The notes: generated by a model from the sequence alone, not told the origin. Positions 10,725 to 23,790 are shown, counted from the stretch's first letter. The stretch is DNA of 64,000 nt from Kitagawia praeruptora (GCA_037693485.1 CM075345.1:78179001-78243000); one strand, 5' to 3'. Translations and numbers: made by a program.

Positions 10725-13700
10725 TGTGACAGCCCCAAATCCGGGGTCATGAATCTGGGCCGTCACGGACCAATTTCCATTCAATATCAATATCTCTTGA
10801 GTTTTTTTTTTAACAATTGATACTTATGCCATTGACCCCGCAATAATAAACACACACACACACCAGTCACATGCTCAGAGAACAACATTCTTACACCCTT
10901 AATTATATATAAGCTCTCAGAACCCGTCTGCCTCTACGCTACCTCAGGAATCGATGCTAGCATGCTCTCAGAAGGTCGCCTTCCCCCTACCCTCTTGCGG
11001 GGCGTTCTGCGAAGTATTGGCATTCCTAGCTGTATATAGATAAGTAGCAAGAATGAGCCAAAATAGCTCAGCAAGATAATTTCTATCTACTAACATTAAA
11101 GGAAAATAAACCGTTATATATATATATAATAGACAAAAGAAAACTTCAGTTATTATGGAAGAATTTTATTTCCATTCAATATGTATATACACATTCCAAT
11201 TATCCTTGTACGTGAGAAATATATAGTATCATTCCATCAATCTCGCTTCTAACATCATATAATATCAGTTCCTCTTCTTGAATGCTATAACCATCAATAT
11301 ACCATTTCAATGTAATCTTTCAAGATAATATAAAAACTTGAACAAATCTCTCACTATAATCTTCTCATTTCCTTCTTATGCAACAATCATATAAATTAAT
11401 ATAAAATCAGTTTCTCTTCGTTCGTAACAATAATTCCATCATTTCATATCACTTTTCTGTTTTTATTTATAAAAATCTGAAAACCATTTTCAATTCTTTC
11501 TTTCAAGTTTTGGGGATCTCTGCTGGCGCCAGATACGTAGGACGATGATCAGTCGCCTGACCGTATCCGCTCTCTGTTTACTACTAGTAGAAGGGATGAT
11601 CCCTACCTGGTAATCAACCCTGGAGGAAGGTTACCTGCTACATCCTCCATTGGCATCTTCGTGCCGAAATAAAATATTGGATGCTGGACTGTGCCACTAC
11701 CACACAGCCTCTTACGCTTACTGTTGTAATCCCCCTTTTTCAAATCATCAAATACCATTTCACATTTTACATTTCCATTCACATTTCCCTTCCCATATAT
11801 CATTTTCATTTCCATTTATCATCACCTTTAAAAATTATATATGTCATAATACTTTGATTATGACTCCGACATCTCCTCTGTATTCAATGAAATCAATATG
11901 CTTTTATATACATAAAGTATTCCATTTATTGTAGAAGTATTAAATAATACTCAATAAAATCTATCACAACATTTAGAAAGAATATTTTTAACGTAATATT
12001 ATAAATCATATAACCCTAGATAATAACTGATACCATTCCTTTATTCACTCTAGTTAACAACTGATACCATTCTTTTATTCACTCTATATAACAACTGATA
12101 CCATTCTTTTATATACCTCTAGATAACAACCGATACCATTCTCTTTCATATCCCTTTTCCCATAAATCATATTCGCTCCATTCATAATCATATCCACATT
12201 CATATTTCATAATTCATATCCATTTCTCTTTAATTCCCACTATCAGAGAAAAATAATTCATAGCAATATAGCAACCATAGAATCATATACATATTCAATA
12301 AAATCATATCATTGTGAAGATAATTAGTTTTACAAAGTAAGGATAGAAGAAATCTTGCCTCGATCTCTGTATCCTTGCAGTATAGCTCGTGGCTCTCCCG
12401 AAGTTTCTATAAACACAAAAAGGGCCGTCGTTAGAACACTACATTCCTTTCTCACTTCACTCTTGTATAACAATACCCTTGACACTTTAATATGTTTAAC
12501 GTATCACTATTACCCCAAAGGTTCAAGAACTTAGCCATTTATAAACTCAATCGAAGTTTCAGGGGTTTTCACCATTTCCCCTAACGACCACACTTAACTG
12601 TAAAAATTCTCAGAAAATATGGATTTTGAATTTTACCATAAGGCCAACTGGTAATGCCTCTTTCACTACCCTACTACCATATCCCAAAATTATATAATTT
12701 TTAAGAATGTCTAAGTATGGTAGTTATAGCCTCAAAGTTAACACAATTACGGTTTCTCGGCTTCCGAACGCCTTTCACTAAAACTGACTTTTCTCCTAAA
12801 CCGTTCATCAGATTTTAACGCACCTTATATTAAAACAATCTATGAACCAAGATCTATCATCTCATGGTCACTTGGGAGTCTGGACAGTAAGGTACCGTAC
12901 GGGTATAGGGTCCAAAAACAGGGCAGTTTCCTGGTCTAATGGAAATCGGACATTATAACGGCTATATTTTCATACTTTCCAAAATCAAACTCCTCCAAAT
13001 CAATCATCCACCTTATACACCATCACCTACACCATGTGGTCATCTTACCAACCATGGTTACAAGCACATACTCCTTCCATATTCAACTTTAATCACTTAC
13101 AAACACATATAACATCATGATTTCATCACTTATAACTATTTAACCACTAATACCACCAATATTCATCATAAACTCAAGAGGGGTGAAGAGATTATACCTT
13201 CCTTGAAGCTTTAACAACACTTAATAATCCTTGGGGTATCCTTAAACAACCTTGTACTAGCTTGAATCAACTAAAGAAACCATAAAAACAAAGTTAGTTT
13301 CTAAGGGTTACTATTCATCATCACTTTTGTAAAAATCATAACAAATCGAAAAATAAGAGTTTGGCTCTCAAATTTTTACCACATCTTAGCCTCTGTATAA
13401 GCTTTGATTTGAGCTATAGATCACCAAAACCAAAGCTTCCTAGCTATGGTTTTGAGCTCCATCTTTCCGCTGGATAGAAACTGGACAGATTGGGTTGTCC
13501 AACTTTGAGCATGGATTTGACTAGGCTATACTAATTGGATTCTCATGAAATTTGGGGCGAATAATACCCATGGAGTGGAGAGGTTGTGGTTCAAATTTGG
13601 TGATTTTATCATGTATAGAAATGGAGATATTAATTTTTCTTTGAGTTGTGTTCTGGTTTGGCAGTTTTGAAGAAAATGAGATGGAGAGCTTTTTCCTTTT

Positions 13701-14491
13701 TTTCTTTCACTTGTTCAACTAAGTTTTGATCAAATAATGTTGATAAGATCAGATGGGGTGGCTGAGTATGATCCTTGGGATTTGTGCAAGGTGTATCCAA
13801 GAAGTTTGATAGATATTTGTTTGGTTTTTGGTTTGTTTTTACCACCTTATCCTTGCATTTTCACCATAAGCCACTTAATTAAATCAATAAATCAACTCCT
13901 TGTTTTGTATTGGGCCGAAGTTTGGGCTTCGTTCAAATTTCTCTCGTCATTTGATTCATCGATTGATTTCTGCGATTGTCTCAGTGGTTTCTCCTTTGTA
14001 AATTCCTTGGATATATAATATCTTCTCCCACATCATATATTAGTGTGTTAGGGTGATTCTAATCCTCAAGTAGGTATTAGATCCAATATCCTTGGTATAT
14101 TCTCTTTTTCTCAGAAGTTGCTCTCCCGGTTCTCAAGCATTCCCAAACTCGTTTAACAACCTAAATTCCCTTGGCATTTCCTTGACTTGATCACTCCTTG
14201 GTTTAATCTAATTTCACTAATTCCTCAATATATAATTTCCTTAAATATCTCCATGCTCCTTAATATCCAATAGAAGCTTATTCGAAATCAAAATCCTCAA
14301 AATCCATATTCAGGAATTTCTGAAATCTATCGTCATTTCGAGTCACTTATTTTCATGGTATATCCCTAATATGGTTTCTGTTTACTCATTTTCTGTTTCA
14401 AGTGTAGAGTACCTACATACCATTTCTCTAAATCCTCAAAATTTACTATTCATGGGGTCACTGTAGCTTTGCTAAAGTTAGGGTTATTACA
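10725..14491 (-). repeat. Family A LTR, complete right copy (3767 bp; 5' LTR of the right element)
   Basis: Bounded by TGTGACAG (10725) and ATTACA (14491). It differs from the central copy by a shorter TA microsatellite (~11115) and a 37-bp deletion at about 13860. It is directly followed by satellite sequence, so this is the outer edge of the tandem pair. Confidence 0.9.
12016..12145. repeat. Minisatellite in right A LTR, ~35-bp unit, four copies
   Basis: Same AACTGATACCATTC-based array as at 5436-5565, same copy number, with one base difference in the last unit (AACCGATACC). Confidence 0.85.
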
Positions 14492-17400
14492 ACCCAACCA
14501 TACGGGAATCAAGATCCATCATGTTTAATGTTATTCCCAAAATTTTAGAAAAAAATATTTGACCGGGTAATTCAATAGTCAACTATCACTTTGACCAAAA
14601 ACCCTAAACAGGGTTTCGTCAGGGTTTAAGGATTCGATTTTTAAAAAAATATTTATCGACCACCCAACCATACGGGAATCAAGATCCATCATGTTTAATG
14701 TTATTCCCAAAATTTTAGAAAAAAAAAATTTATTTGACCGGGTAATTCAATGGTCAACTATCACTTTGACCGAAACCCCTAAATAGGGTTTCGTCAGGGT
14801 TTAAGGATTTGATTTTTTAAAAAATATTTCTCGACCACCCAACCATACGGGAATCAAGATCCATCATGTTTAATGTTATTCCCAAAATTTTAGAAAAAAA
14901 AAAATTTATTTGACCGGGTAATTCAACGGTCAACTATAACTTTGACCGGAACCCCTAAACAGGGTTTCGTCAGGGTTTAAGGATTCGATTTTAAAAAAAA
15001 TATTTCTCGACCACCCAACCATAAGGGAATCAAGATCCATCATGTTTAATGTTATTCCCAAAATTTTAGAAAAAAAAATTTATTTGACCGAGTAATTAAA
15101 CGGTCAACTATCACTTTGACCGAAACCCCTAAATAGGGTTTCGTTAGGGTTTAAGGATTCGATTTTTTAAAAAATATTTCTCGACCACCCAACTATACGG
15201 GAATCAAGATCCATCATGTTTAATGTTATTCCCAAAATTTTAGAAAAAAAAATTTATTTGACCGGGTAATTCAACGGTCAACTATCACTTTGACCTGAAC
15301 CCCTAAACAGGGTTTTGTTAGGGTTTAAGGATTCGATTTTTTAAAAAATATTTCTCGACCCCCCAACTATACGGGAATCAAGATCCATCATGTTTAATGT
15401 TATTCCAAAAATTTTAGAATTTTTTTTTATTTGACCGGGTAATTCAACGGTCAACTATCACTTTGACCAGAACCCCTAAACTGGGTTTCGTTAGGGTTTA
15501 AGGATTCGATTTTTTTAAAAATATTACTCGACCACCCAACCATACGGGAATCAAGATCCATCATGTTTAATGTTATTCCCAAAATTTTAGGAAAAAAAAA
15601 TATTTGACCGGGTAATTCAACGGTCAACTATCATTTTTACCGGAACCCCTAAACAGGGTTTCGTCAGTGTTTAAGGATTCGATTTTTTAAAAAATATTTC
15701 TCGACCACCCAACCATACGGGAATCAAGATCCATCATGTTTAATGTTATTCCCAAAATTTTAGAAAAAAAAAATTTAATTGACCGGGTAATTCAACGGTC
15801 AACTATCACTTTGACCGGAACCCCTAAACTGGGTTTCGTTAGGGTTTAAGGATTCGATTTTAAAAAAAATATTTCTCGACCACCCAACCATAAGGGAATC
15901 AAGATCCATCATGTTTAATGTTATTCCCAAAATTTTAGAAAAAAAAATTTATTTGACCGAGTAATTAAACGGTCAACTATCACTTTGACCTGAACCCCTA
16001 AATAGGGTTTCGTTAGGGTTTAAGGATTCGATTTTTTAAAAAATATTTCTCGACAACCCAACTATACGGGAATCAAGATCCATCATGTTTAATGTTATAC
16101 CCAAAATTTTAGAAAAGAAAAAATTGTTTGACCGGGTAATTCAGTGGTCAACTATCACTTTGATCGGAACCCCTAAACAGGGTTTCGTCAGGGTTTAAGG
16201 ATTCAATTTTTTAAAAAATATTTCTCGACCACCCAACCATTCGGGAATCAAGATCCATCATTTTTAATGTTATTCCCAAAATTTTAGAAATTTTTTTATT
16301 TTACCGGGTAATTCAACGGTCAACTATCACTTTGACCGGAACCCCTAAACAGGGTTTCGTCAAGGTTTAAGGATTCGATTTTTTAAAAAATATTTCTCGA
16401 CCACCCAACCATACGGGAATCAAGATCCATCATGTTTAATGTTATTCCCAAAATTTTAGAAAAAAATTTTTATTTGACCGGGTAATTCAACGGTCAACTA
16501 TCACTTTGACCTGAACCCCTAAACAGGGTTTTGTAAGGGTTTAAGGATTCGATTTTTTAAAAAATATTTCTCGACCCCCCAACTATACGGGAATCAAGAT
16601 CCATCATGTTTAATGTTATTCCAAAAAATTTAGAATTTTTTTTTATTTGACCGGGTAAGTCAACGGTCAACTATCACTTTGACCGGAACCCCTAAACTGG
16701 GTTTCGTTAGGGTTTAAGGATTCGATTTTTTTAAAAATATTTCTCGACCACCCAACCATACGGGAATCAAGATCCATCATGTTTAATGTTATTCCCAAAA
16801 TTTTAGGAAAAAAAAATTATTTGACCGGGTAATTCAACGATCAACTATCACTTTGACCGGAACCCCTAAACAGGGTTTCGTCAGGGTTTAAGGATTCGAT
16901 TTTTTAAAAAATATTTCTCGACCACCCAACCATACGGGAATCAAGATCCATCATGTGTAATTTTATTCCCAAAATTTTATAAAAAAAAAATTTAATTGAC
17001 CGGGTAATTCAACGGTCAACTATCACTTTGACCGAAACCCCTAAACAGGGTTTCGTCATGGTTTAAGAATTCGTTTTTTTAAAAAATATTTCTCGACCAC
17101 CCAACCATACGGGAATCAAGATCCATCATGTTTAATGTTATTCCCAAAATTTTAGAAAAAAAAAATTATTTGACCGGGTAATTCAACGGTCAACTATCAC
17201 TTTGACCAGAACCCCTAAACTAGGTTTCGTTAGGGTTTAAGGATTCAATTTTTTAAAAAATATTTCTCGACCATCCAACCATAAGGGAATCAAGATCCAT
17301 CATGTTTAATGTTATTCCCAAAATTTTAGAAAAAAAAAATTATTTGACCGGGTAATTCAATGGTCAACTATCACTTTGACCGGAACCCCTAAACAGGGTT

Positions 17401-20400
17401 TCGTCAGGGTTTAAGGATTCGATTTTTAAAAAAATATTTCTCGACCACCCAACCATACGGGAATCAAGATCCATCATGTTTAATGTTATTCCCAAAATTT
17501 TAGAAAAAAAAAATTTAATTGACCGGGTAATTCAACGGTCAACTATCACTTTGACCGAAACCCCTAAACAGGGTTTCGTCAAGGTTTAAGAATTCGATTT
17601 TTTAAAAAATATTTCTCGACAACCTAACTATACGGGAATCAAGATCCATCATGTTTAATGTTATTCCAAAAATTTTAGAAAAAAAAAATTGTTTGACTGG
17701 GTAATTCAATGGTCAACTATCACTTTGACCGGAACCCCTAAACAGGGTTTCGTCAGGGTTTAAGGATTCAATTTTTTAAAAAATATTTCTCGACCACCCA
17801 ACCATTCAGGAATCAAGATCCATCATTTTTAATGTTATTCCCAAAATTTTAGAAAAAAAATTTTATTTGACCGGGTAATTCAACGGTCAACTATCACTTT
17901 GACCGGAACCCCTAAACAGGGTTTCGTCAAGGTTTAAGGATTCGATTTTTTAAAAAATATTTCTTGACCACCCAACCATACGGGAATCAAGATCCATCAT
18001 GTTTAATGTTATTCCCAAAATTTTAGAAAAAAAATTTTATTTGACCGGGTAATTCAACGGTCAACTATCACTTTGACCTGAACCCCTAAACAGGGTTTTG
18101 TTAGGGTTTAAGGATTTGATTTTTTAAAAAATATTTCTCGACCCCCCGACTATACGGGAATCAAGATCCATCATGTTTAATGTTATTCCAAAAATTTTAG
18201 AAATTTTTTTTTATTTGACCGGGTAATTCAACGGTCAACTATCACTTTGACCGGAACCCCTAAACTAGGTTTCGTTAGGGTTTAAAGATTCGTTTTTTTT
18301 AAAAATATTTCTCGACCACCCAACCATACGGGAATCAAGATCCATCATGTTTAATGTTATTCCCAAAATTTTAGGAAAAAAAAATATTTGACCGGGTAAT
18401 TCAACGATCAACTATCACTTTGACCGAAACCCCTAAACAGGGTTTCGTCAGGGTTTAAGGATTCGATTTTTTAAAAAATATTTCTCGACCACCCAACCAT
18501 ACGGGAATCAAGATCCATCATGTTTAATGTTATTCCCAAAATTTTAGAAAAAAAAAATTTAATTGACCGGGTAATTCAACGGTCAACTATAACTTTGACC
18601 GAAACCCCTAAACAGGGTTTCGTCAAGGTTTAAGAATTCGTTTTTTTTAAAAATATTTCTCGACCACCCAACCATACGGGAATCAAGATCCATCATGTTT
18701 AATGTTATTCCCAAAATTTTAGAAAAAAAAAATTATTTGACCGGGTAATTCAACGGTCAACTATCACTTTGATCGGAACCCCTAAACAGGGTTTCGTCAG
18801 GGTTTAAGGATTCGATTTTTTAAAAAATATTTCTCGACCACCAAACCATACGGGAATCAAGATCCATCATGTTTAATGTTATTCCCAAAATTTTAGAAAA
18901 AAAAAAATTTAATTGACCGGGTAATTCAACGGTCAACTATCACTTTGACCGAAACCCCTAAACAGGGTTTCGTCAAGGTTTAAGAATTTGATTTTTTTAA
19001 AAATATTTCTCGACCACCCAACCATACGGGAATCAAGATCCATCATGTTTAATGTTATTCCCAAAATTTTAGAAAAAAAAATTATTTGACCGGGTAATTC
19101 AACAGTGAACTATCACTTTGACTGGAACCCCTAAACTGGGTTTGGTAAGGGTTTAAGGATTCAATTTTTTAAAAAATATTTCTCGACCACCCAACCATAC
19201 GGGAATCAAGATCCATCAAGTTTAATGTTATTCCCAAAATTTTAGAAAAAAAAATTATTTGACCGGAACCCCTGAACAGGGTTTCGTTAAGGTTTAAGGA
19301 TTCGATTTTTTAAAAAATATTTCTCGACCACCCAACCATACGGGAATCAAGATCCATCATGTTTAATGTTATTCCCAAAATTTTAGGAAAAAAAAATTTA
19401 TTTGACTGGGTAATTAAATTGTCAAATATCACTTTGACCGGAACCCCTAAACAAGATTTCGTTAGGGTTTAAGGATTCGATTTTTAAAAAAATATTTCTC
19501 GACCACCCAACTATACTTGAATCAAGATCCATCATTTTTAATGTTATTCCCAAAATTTTGGGGAAAAAAAATTTTATTTGACCGGGTAATTCAACGGTCA
19601 ACTATCACTTTGACCGGAACCCCTAAACAGGGTTTCGTCAAGGTTTAAGGATTCAATTTTTTAAAAAATATTTCTCGAGCACCCAACCATAAGGGAATCA
19701 AGATCCATCACGTTTAATGTTATTCCCAAAATTTTAGAAAAAAAAAATTATTTGACCGGGTAATTCAACGGTCAACTATCACTTTGACCGGAACCCCTAA
19801 ACAGGGTTTCGTCAGGGTTTAAGGATTCGATTTTTTAAAAAATATTTCTCACCACCCAACCATACGGGAATCAAGATCCATCATGTTTAATCTTATTCCC
19901 AAAATTTTTAAAAAAAATTTATTTGACCGGGTAATTCAAAGGTCAACTATCACTTTAACCGGAACCCCTAAACAGTGTTTCGTCAGGGTTTAAGGATTCG
20001 ATTTTTTTAAAAATATTTCTCGACCACCCAACCATACGGGAATTAAGATCCATCATGTTTAATGTTATTCCAAAAATTTTAGAATTTTTTTTTATTTGAC
20101 CGGGCAATTCAACGGTCAACTATCACTTTGACCGAAACCCCTAAGTAGGGTTTCGTCAGGGTTTAAGGATTCGATTTTTTAAAAATATTTCTCGACCACC
20201 CAACCATACGGGAATCAAGATCCATCATGTTTAATTTTATTCCCAAAATTTTAGAAAAAAAAAAATAATTTGACCGGGTAATTCAACGGTCAACTATAAC
20301 TTTGACAGGAACCCCTAAACAGGGTTTCGTCAGGGTTTAAGGATTCGATTTTTAAAAAAAATATTTCTCGACCACCCAACCATAAGGGAATCAAGATCCA

Positions 20401-22193
20401 TCATGTTTACTATTATTCCCAAAATTTTTGAAATTTTTTTTTATTTGACCGGGCAATTCAACGGTCAACTATCACTTTGACCAAAACCCCTAAGTAGGGT
20501 TTCGTCAGGGTTTAAGGATTCGATTTTTTAAAAATATTTCTCGACCACCCAAACATACGGGAATCAGGATCCATCATGTTTAATGTTATTCCCAAAATTT
20601 TAGAAAAAAAAAAATTATTTGACCGGGTAATTCAACGGTCAACTATCACTTTGACCGGAACCCCTAAACAGGGTTTCGTCAGGGTTTAAGGATTCGATTT
20701 TTTAAAAAATATTTCTCGACCACCCAACCATACGGGAATCAAGATCCATCATGTTTAATGTTATTTCCAAAATTTTAGAAAAAAAAATTATTTGACCGGG
20801 TAATTCAAAGGTCAACTATCACTTTAACCGGAACCCCTAAACAGGGTTTCGTCAGGGTTTAAGGATTCGATTTTTTTAAAAATATTTCTCGAACACCCAA
20901 CCATACGGGAATCAAGATCCATCATGTTTAATGTTATTCCCGAAATTTTAGAAAAAAAAAATTATTTGACCAGGTAAATAAACAGTCAACTATCACTTTG
21001 ACCGTAACCCCTAAACAAGGTTTCGTTAAGGTTTATGGATTCGATTTTTTAAAAAATATTTCTCGACCACCCAACCATACTGGAATCAAGAACCATCATG
21101 TTTAATGTTATTCCCAAAATTTTAGAAAAAGAAAAATTTATTTAACCAGGTAATTAAACGGTCAACTATCACTTTGACCGGAACCCCTAAACAGGGTTTC
21201 GTTAGGGTTTAAGGATTCGATTTTTTAAAAAATATTTCTCGACCACCCAACTATACGTGAATCAATATCCATCGTGTTTAATGTTATTCCCAAAATTTTA
21301 GAAAAAAAATAAAAAAATTTGACCGGGTAATTCAATGGTCAACTATCACTTTGACCGGAACCCCTAAACAGGGTTTCGCTAGGGTTTCAGGATTCGATTA
21401 TTTTAAAATATTTCTCGACCACCCAACCATACAGGAATCAAGATCCATCATGTTTAATGTTATTCCCAAAATTTTAGAAAAAAAATTATTTGACCGGGTA
21501 ATTCAATAGTCAACTATCACTTTGACCAGAACCCCTAAACAGGGTTTCGTCAAGGTTTAAGGATTCAATTTTTTAAAAAATATTTCTCGACCACCTAACC
21601 ATACGGGAATTAAGATCCATCATGTTTAATGTTATTCCAAAAATTTTAGAAAAAAAATTTTTATTTGACCGGGCAATTCAACGGTCAACTATCACTTTGA
21701 CCGAAACCCCTAAGTAGGGTTTCGTCAGGGTTTAAGGATTCGATTTTTTAAAAATATTTCTCGACCACCCAACCATACGGGAATCAAGATCCATCATGTT
21801 TAATGTTATTCCCAAAATTTTAGAAAAAAAAAATTATTTGACCGGGTAATTCAATGGTCAACTATAACTTTGACCGGAACCCCTAAACAGGGTTTCGTCA
21901 GGGTTTAAGGATTCGATTTTTAAAAAAATATTTCTCGACCACCCAACCATAAGGGAATCAAGATCCATCATGTTTAATGTTATTCCCAAAATTTTAGGGA
22001 AAAAAAATTTTATTTGACCGGGCAATTCAACGGTCAACTATCACTTTGACAGAAACCCCTAAGTAGGGTTTCGTCAGGGTTTAAGGATTCGATTTTTTAA
22101 AAATATTTCTCGACCACCCAACCATACGGGAATCAAGATCCCTCATGTTTAATGTTATTCCCAAAATTTTAGAAAAAAAAATTATTTAACCGG
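14492..22193. repeat. Satellite array, ~175-bp monomer, about 44 copies (left arm)
   Basis: Head-to-tail monomers, with starts measured at about 14657, 14832, 15008, 15182, 15356, 15529 and 15702, so 173-176 bp each. Each monomer has the order CGACCACCCAACCATACGGG, AAGATCCATCATGTTTAATG, an A-run of 7-11, TTTGACCGGGTAATTCAACG, a GGTCAA...TTGACC dyad, CCCCTAAACAGGGTTTCG, AGGGTTTAAGGATTCG and a T6A6-like tract. Variation is mostly in A/T run lengths and single bases. No ORF is meaningful. Size and structure are typical of plant centromeric or pericentromeric satellites, but the location is an inference. Confidence 0.95.
22189..22193. other. Target site duplication (left) of element B
   Basis: ACCGG directly left of the B LTR, repeated at 32966-32970. 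Removing B and one copy restores the normal satellite text TTAACCGGGTAATTCAACGG. Confidence 0.95.
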
Positions 22194-22710
22194 TGTTGTG
22201 GAATAAAAACTAGGTTATTAGATTACGGCTAGGGTTTGATGTATTTAATGCTAGGGTGTATGAGCTTCGTGCTTTAATGGCTGCTTCTGCGTTCGAGACT
22301 TAAACGGTCCTCACAGAATGCCTACGTATCTCTGTGTTTAGAGAATCAAGCCAAAAAACGTAGTTCTAGGTTGAGGGGTCTGACCCTTTATATAGGCTGA
22401 GAAGCCCTAAAATCGTAGTAGGGTTAGGTGACTTGGTGGGCAAGTCACTGCCTTGAGGAAGGTTCTAGACCCCTTCCTTATAGGAGTCAGTTCCCATATC
22501 GAATTCTGTGCCTTGGAGGCTAAGTCAGGCAAGAGTAATATCCTTGTTTGACTCTTATTGCTGAGCTGGTTATTACCCCTAATATTAATTACGAAATTAA
22601 TATTATAAATAGGGTTTGGGCCTATCTGGTGGGCCCCACGTTTGGACCATTCTAGGTCTAATTAATGCCACATTAAATGTGTCTTTAGGGCTTACTTTTA
22701 GCCCATATCA
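22194..22710 (-). repeat. Element B 3' LTR (517 bp)
   Basis: Plus-strand TGTTGTGG...CCATATCA. It differs from the copy at 32449-32965 by two transitions (near 22272 and 22447). A TATA-like TATATAAAG lies on the minus strand at about 22386-22394. Confidence 0.95.
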
Positions 22711-22727
22711 TTTGCCCCCCAACTTCT
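22711..22727 (-). promoter_or_regulatory. Polypurine tract of element B
   Basis: Minus-strand AAGTTGGGGGGCAAA immediately before the TGATATGGGC start of the 3' LTR. It primes plus-strand DNA synthesis in reverse transcription. Its position confirms the minus orientation. Confidence 0.85.
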
Positions 22728-22897
22728 AGGAAAACTGATCAGGTTTTCCTTGAAGTTTTAACGGCCTTTTTCGAGACTCGGGTCAGGGTTCATTCTTTTA
22801 CACTAGTGTTTCACGGGTATTGTCTTAATGTAAAGCGTGGAGCGACCGACGCGTTTACGACAATGTTAATTTGATGCTAATCGGCACAAATCATCTT

Positions 22898-22967
22898 TAA
22901 ACGATGTTAAACGACGCTAAACGGCGTTAAACGGTTCTAAACTGCACTGAACGACGCTAAACGGCGT
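22898..22967. repeat. 10-bp tandem repeat, seven units
   Basis: Units follow TAAACGRYGY, for example TAAACGATGT, TAAACGACGC and TAAACGGCGT, in exact 10-bp register. This is about one helical turn. Confidence 0.9.
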
Positions 22968-22969
22968 TA

Positions 22970-23060
22970 GCGGGGGTCCGGGGGCGGCAGCCCCCGGGCG
23001 GGGTCCAAGGGGCGGCAGCCCCTGGCGGGGTCCAAGGGGCAGAGCCCCTGGCTGGGGTTC
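22970..23060. repeat. GC-rich ~27-bp tandem repeat with hairpin cores, three units
   Basis: Each unit has CGGGGTCC followed by an inverted repeat of the form GGGGCGGCAGCCCC. The first unit is the longest (GGGGGCGGCAGCCCCC); the third has AGAG in the loop position. It is strikingly GC-rich against an AT-rich background and could form stable stem-loops in the RNA of either strand. Confidence 0.9.
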
Positions 23061-23198
23061 AGAAATTATCGTTTCGACTTATTTTTCTAAAATTTTATCA
23101 CTAATTTTGCTTCCAAAATTGCATGTTTTTCTTTTTTTTCAGGCCAAATTCGAGCTCAAACTGTCCCAGGTCGCAGCCATTTTACCTGTTTCCCAAGT

Positions 23199-23310
23199 CA
23201 TTTTCGACCTGGACATTTCGAGCTCAACTAGTACATTTTCGACCTGGACATTTTCGAGCTCAATTAATACATTTTCGACCTGGACATTTTCGAGCTCAAA
23301 AAACGAGCTC
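23199..23310. repeat. 35-36-bp tandem repeat (CATTTTCGACCTGGACATTT core), three units
   Basis: Starts near 23199, 23234 and 23270; each unit has TTCGACCTGGACATTT then CGAGCTCAA. It translates in three frames on both strands because the repeat avoids stops, but the products are low-complexity and not credible genes. Confidence 0.9.
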
Positions 23311-23790
23311 AAATAGGGGCCGAGTCGTAACTTTTTTCCAGGAAAATCAGTGTATTTTCGACCTGAAATGGGCGAGCTCAAATAGTGTTAAAACGACCTC
23401 AAAATCGTTCAACCTCGACCTCAGTATAGAATAAGAACGACCTCAAAATGAATCCCAGGTCGTTGGGATTTTTTTCATTTCCTAGTTCAAATTCGATCTA
23501 AGATTTGCGATCTCAATCCGTAATATGACGATCTCAATTGAAGTGGCAGGTCGTGGCCTCATTCTACTTTTTATAAGTCAAAATCGACCTCAAGTGTGCG
23601 ACCTCATATCTGTTTTGTTCCGACCTCAATTTCAAGGTTGGTTACGACCTCAGAATTAAATTTTCCAGGTCTTCTAGCCGAGCTCGTATTTATTCAGGAA
23701 AATGAGATCGAATCTCACGACCTCGTGCCTCGTTTTGGCAACTCCAAATCTCATTATGGATTTTAACGGGCCCTGTCTTTTAAATTTTCA

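Larger units (their letters stand above)
1..14491 (-). mobile_element. Family A: tandem pair of non-autonomous Ty3/Gypsy LTR elements sharing a central LTR
   Basis: The order is partial LTR, internal, LTR, internal, LTR, with a period of about 6584 bp. Read on the minus strand, each LTR begins TGTAATAACCC and ends GGGGCTGTCACA. It is followed after 3 nt by TGGTATCAGAGC, the PBS for initiator tRNA-Met. A purine tract AAGGGGGGAAGAC sits directly before the next LTR, which fixes the orientation as minus. Neither internal region has a long ORF, so the elements are of the large retrotransposon derivative (LARD) class and depend on enzymes made elsewhere. The LTR ends, PBS and leader match element C at 37947-47726, which still encodes gag, so A is a more reduced branch of that family, probably Tekay/Del-like chromoviruses. 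The right end abuts satellite DNA. The left end lies outside the window, so no target duplication can be checked. Confidence 0.88.

Noticed and set aside
14492..22193. CRISPR-like array of direct repeats
   Set aside because: Monomers are contiguous ~175-bp units without unique spacers, in a plant genome. This is a satellite.
23107..23434. Overlapping ORFs of 69-103 codons on both strands
   Set aside because: They lie on the 35-36-bp tandem repeat, which lacks stops by composition. The peptides are repeats of the same few residues on both strands.
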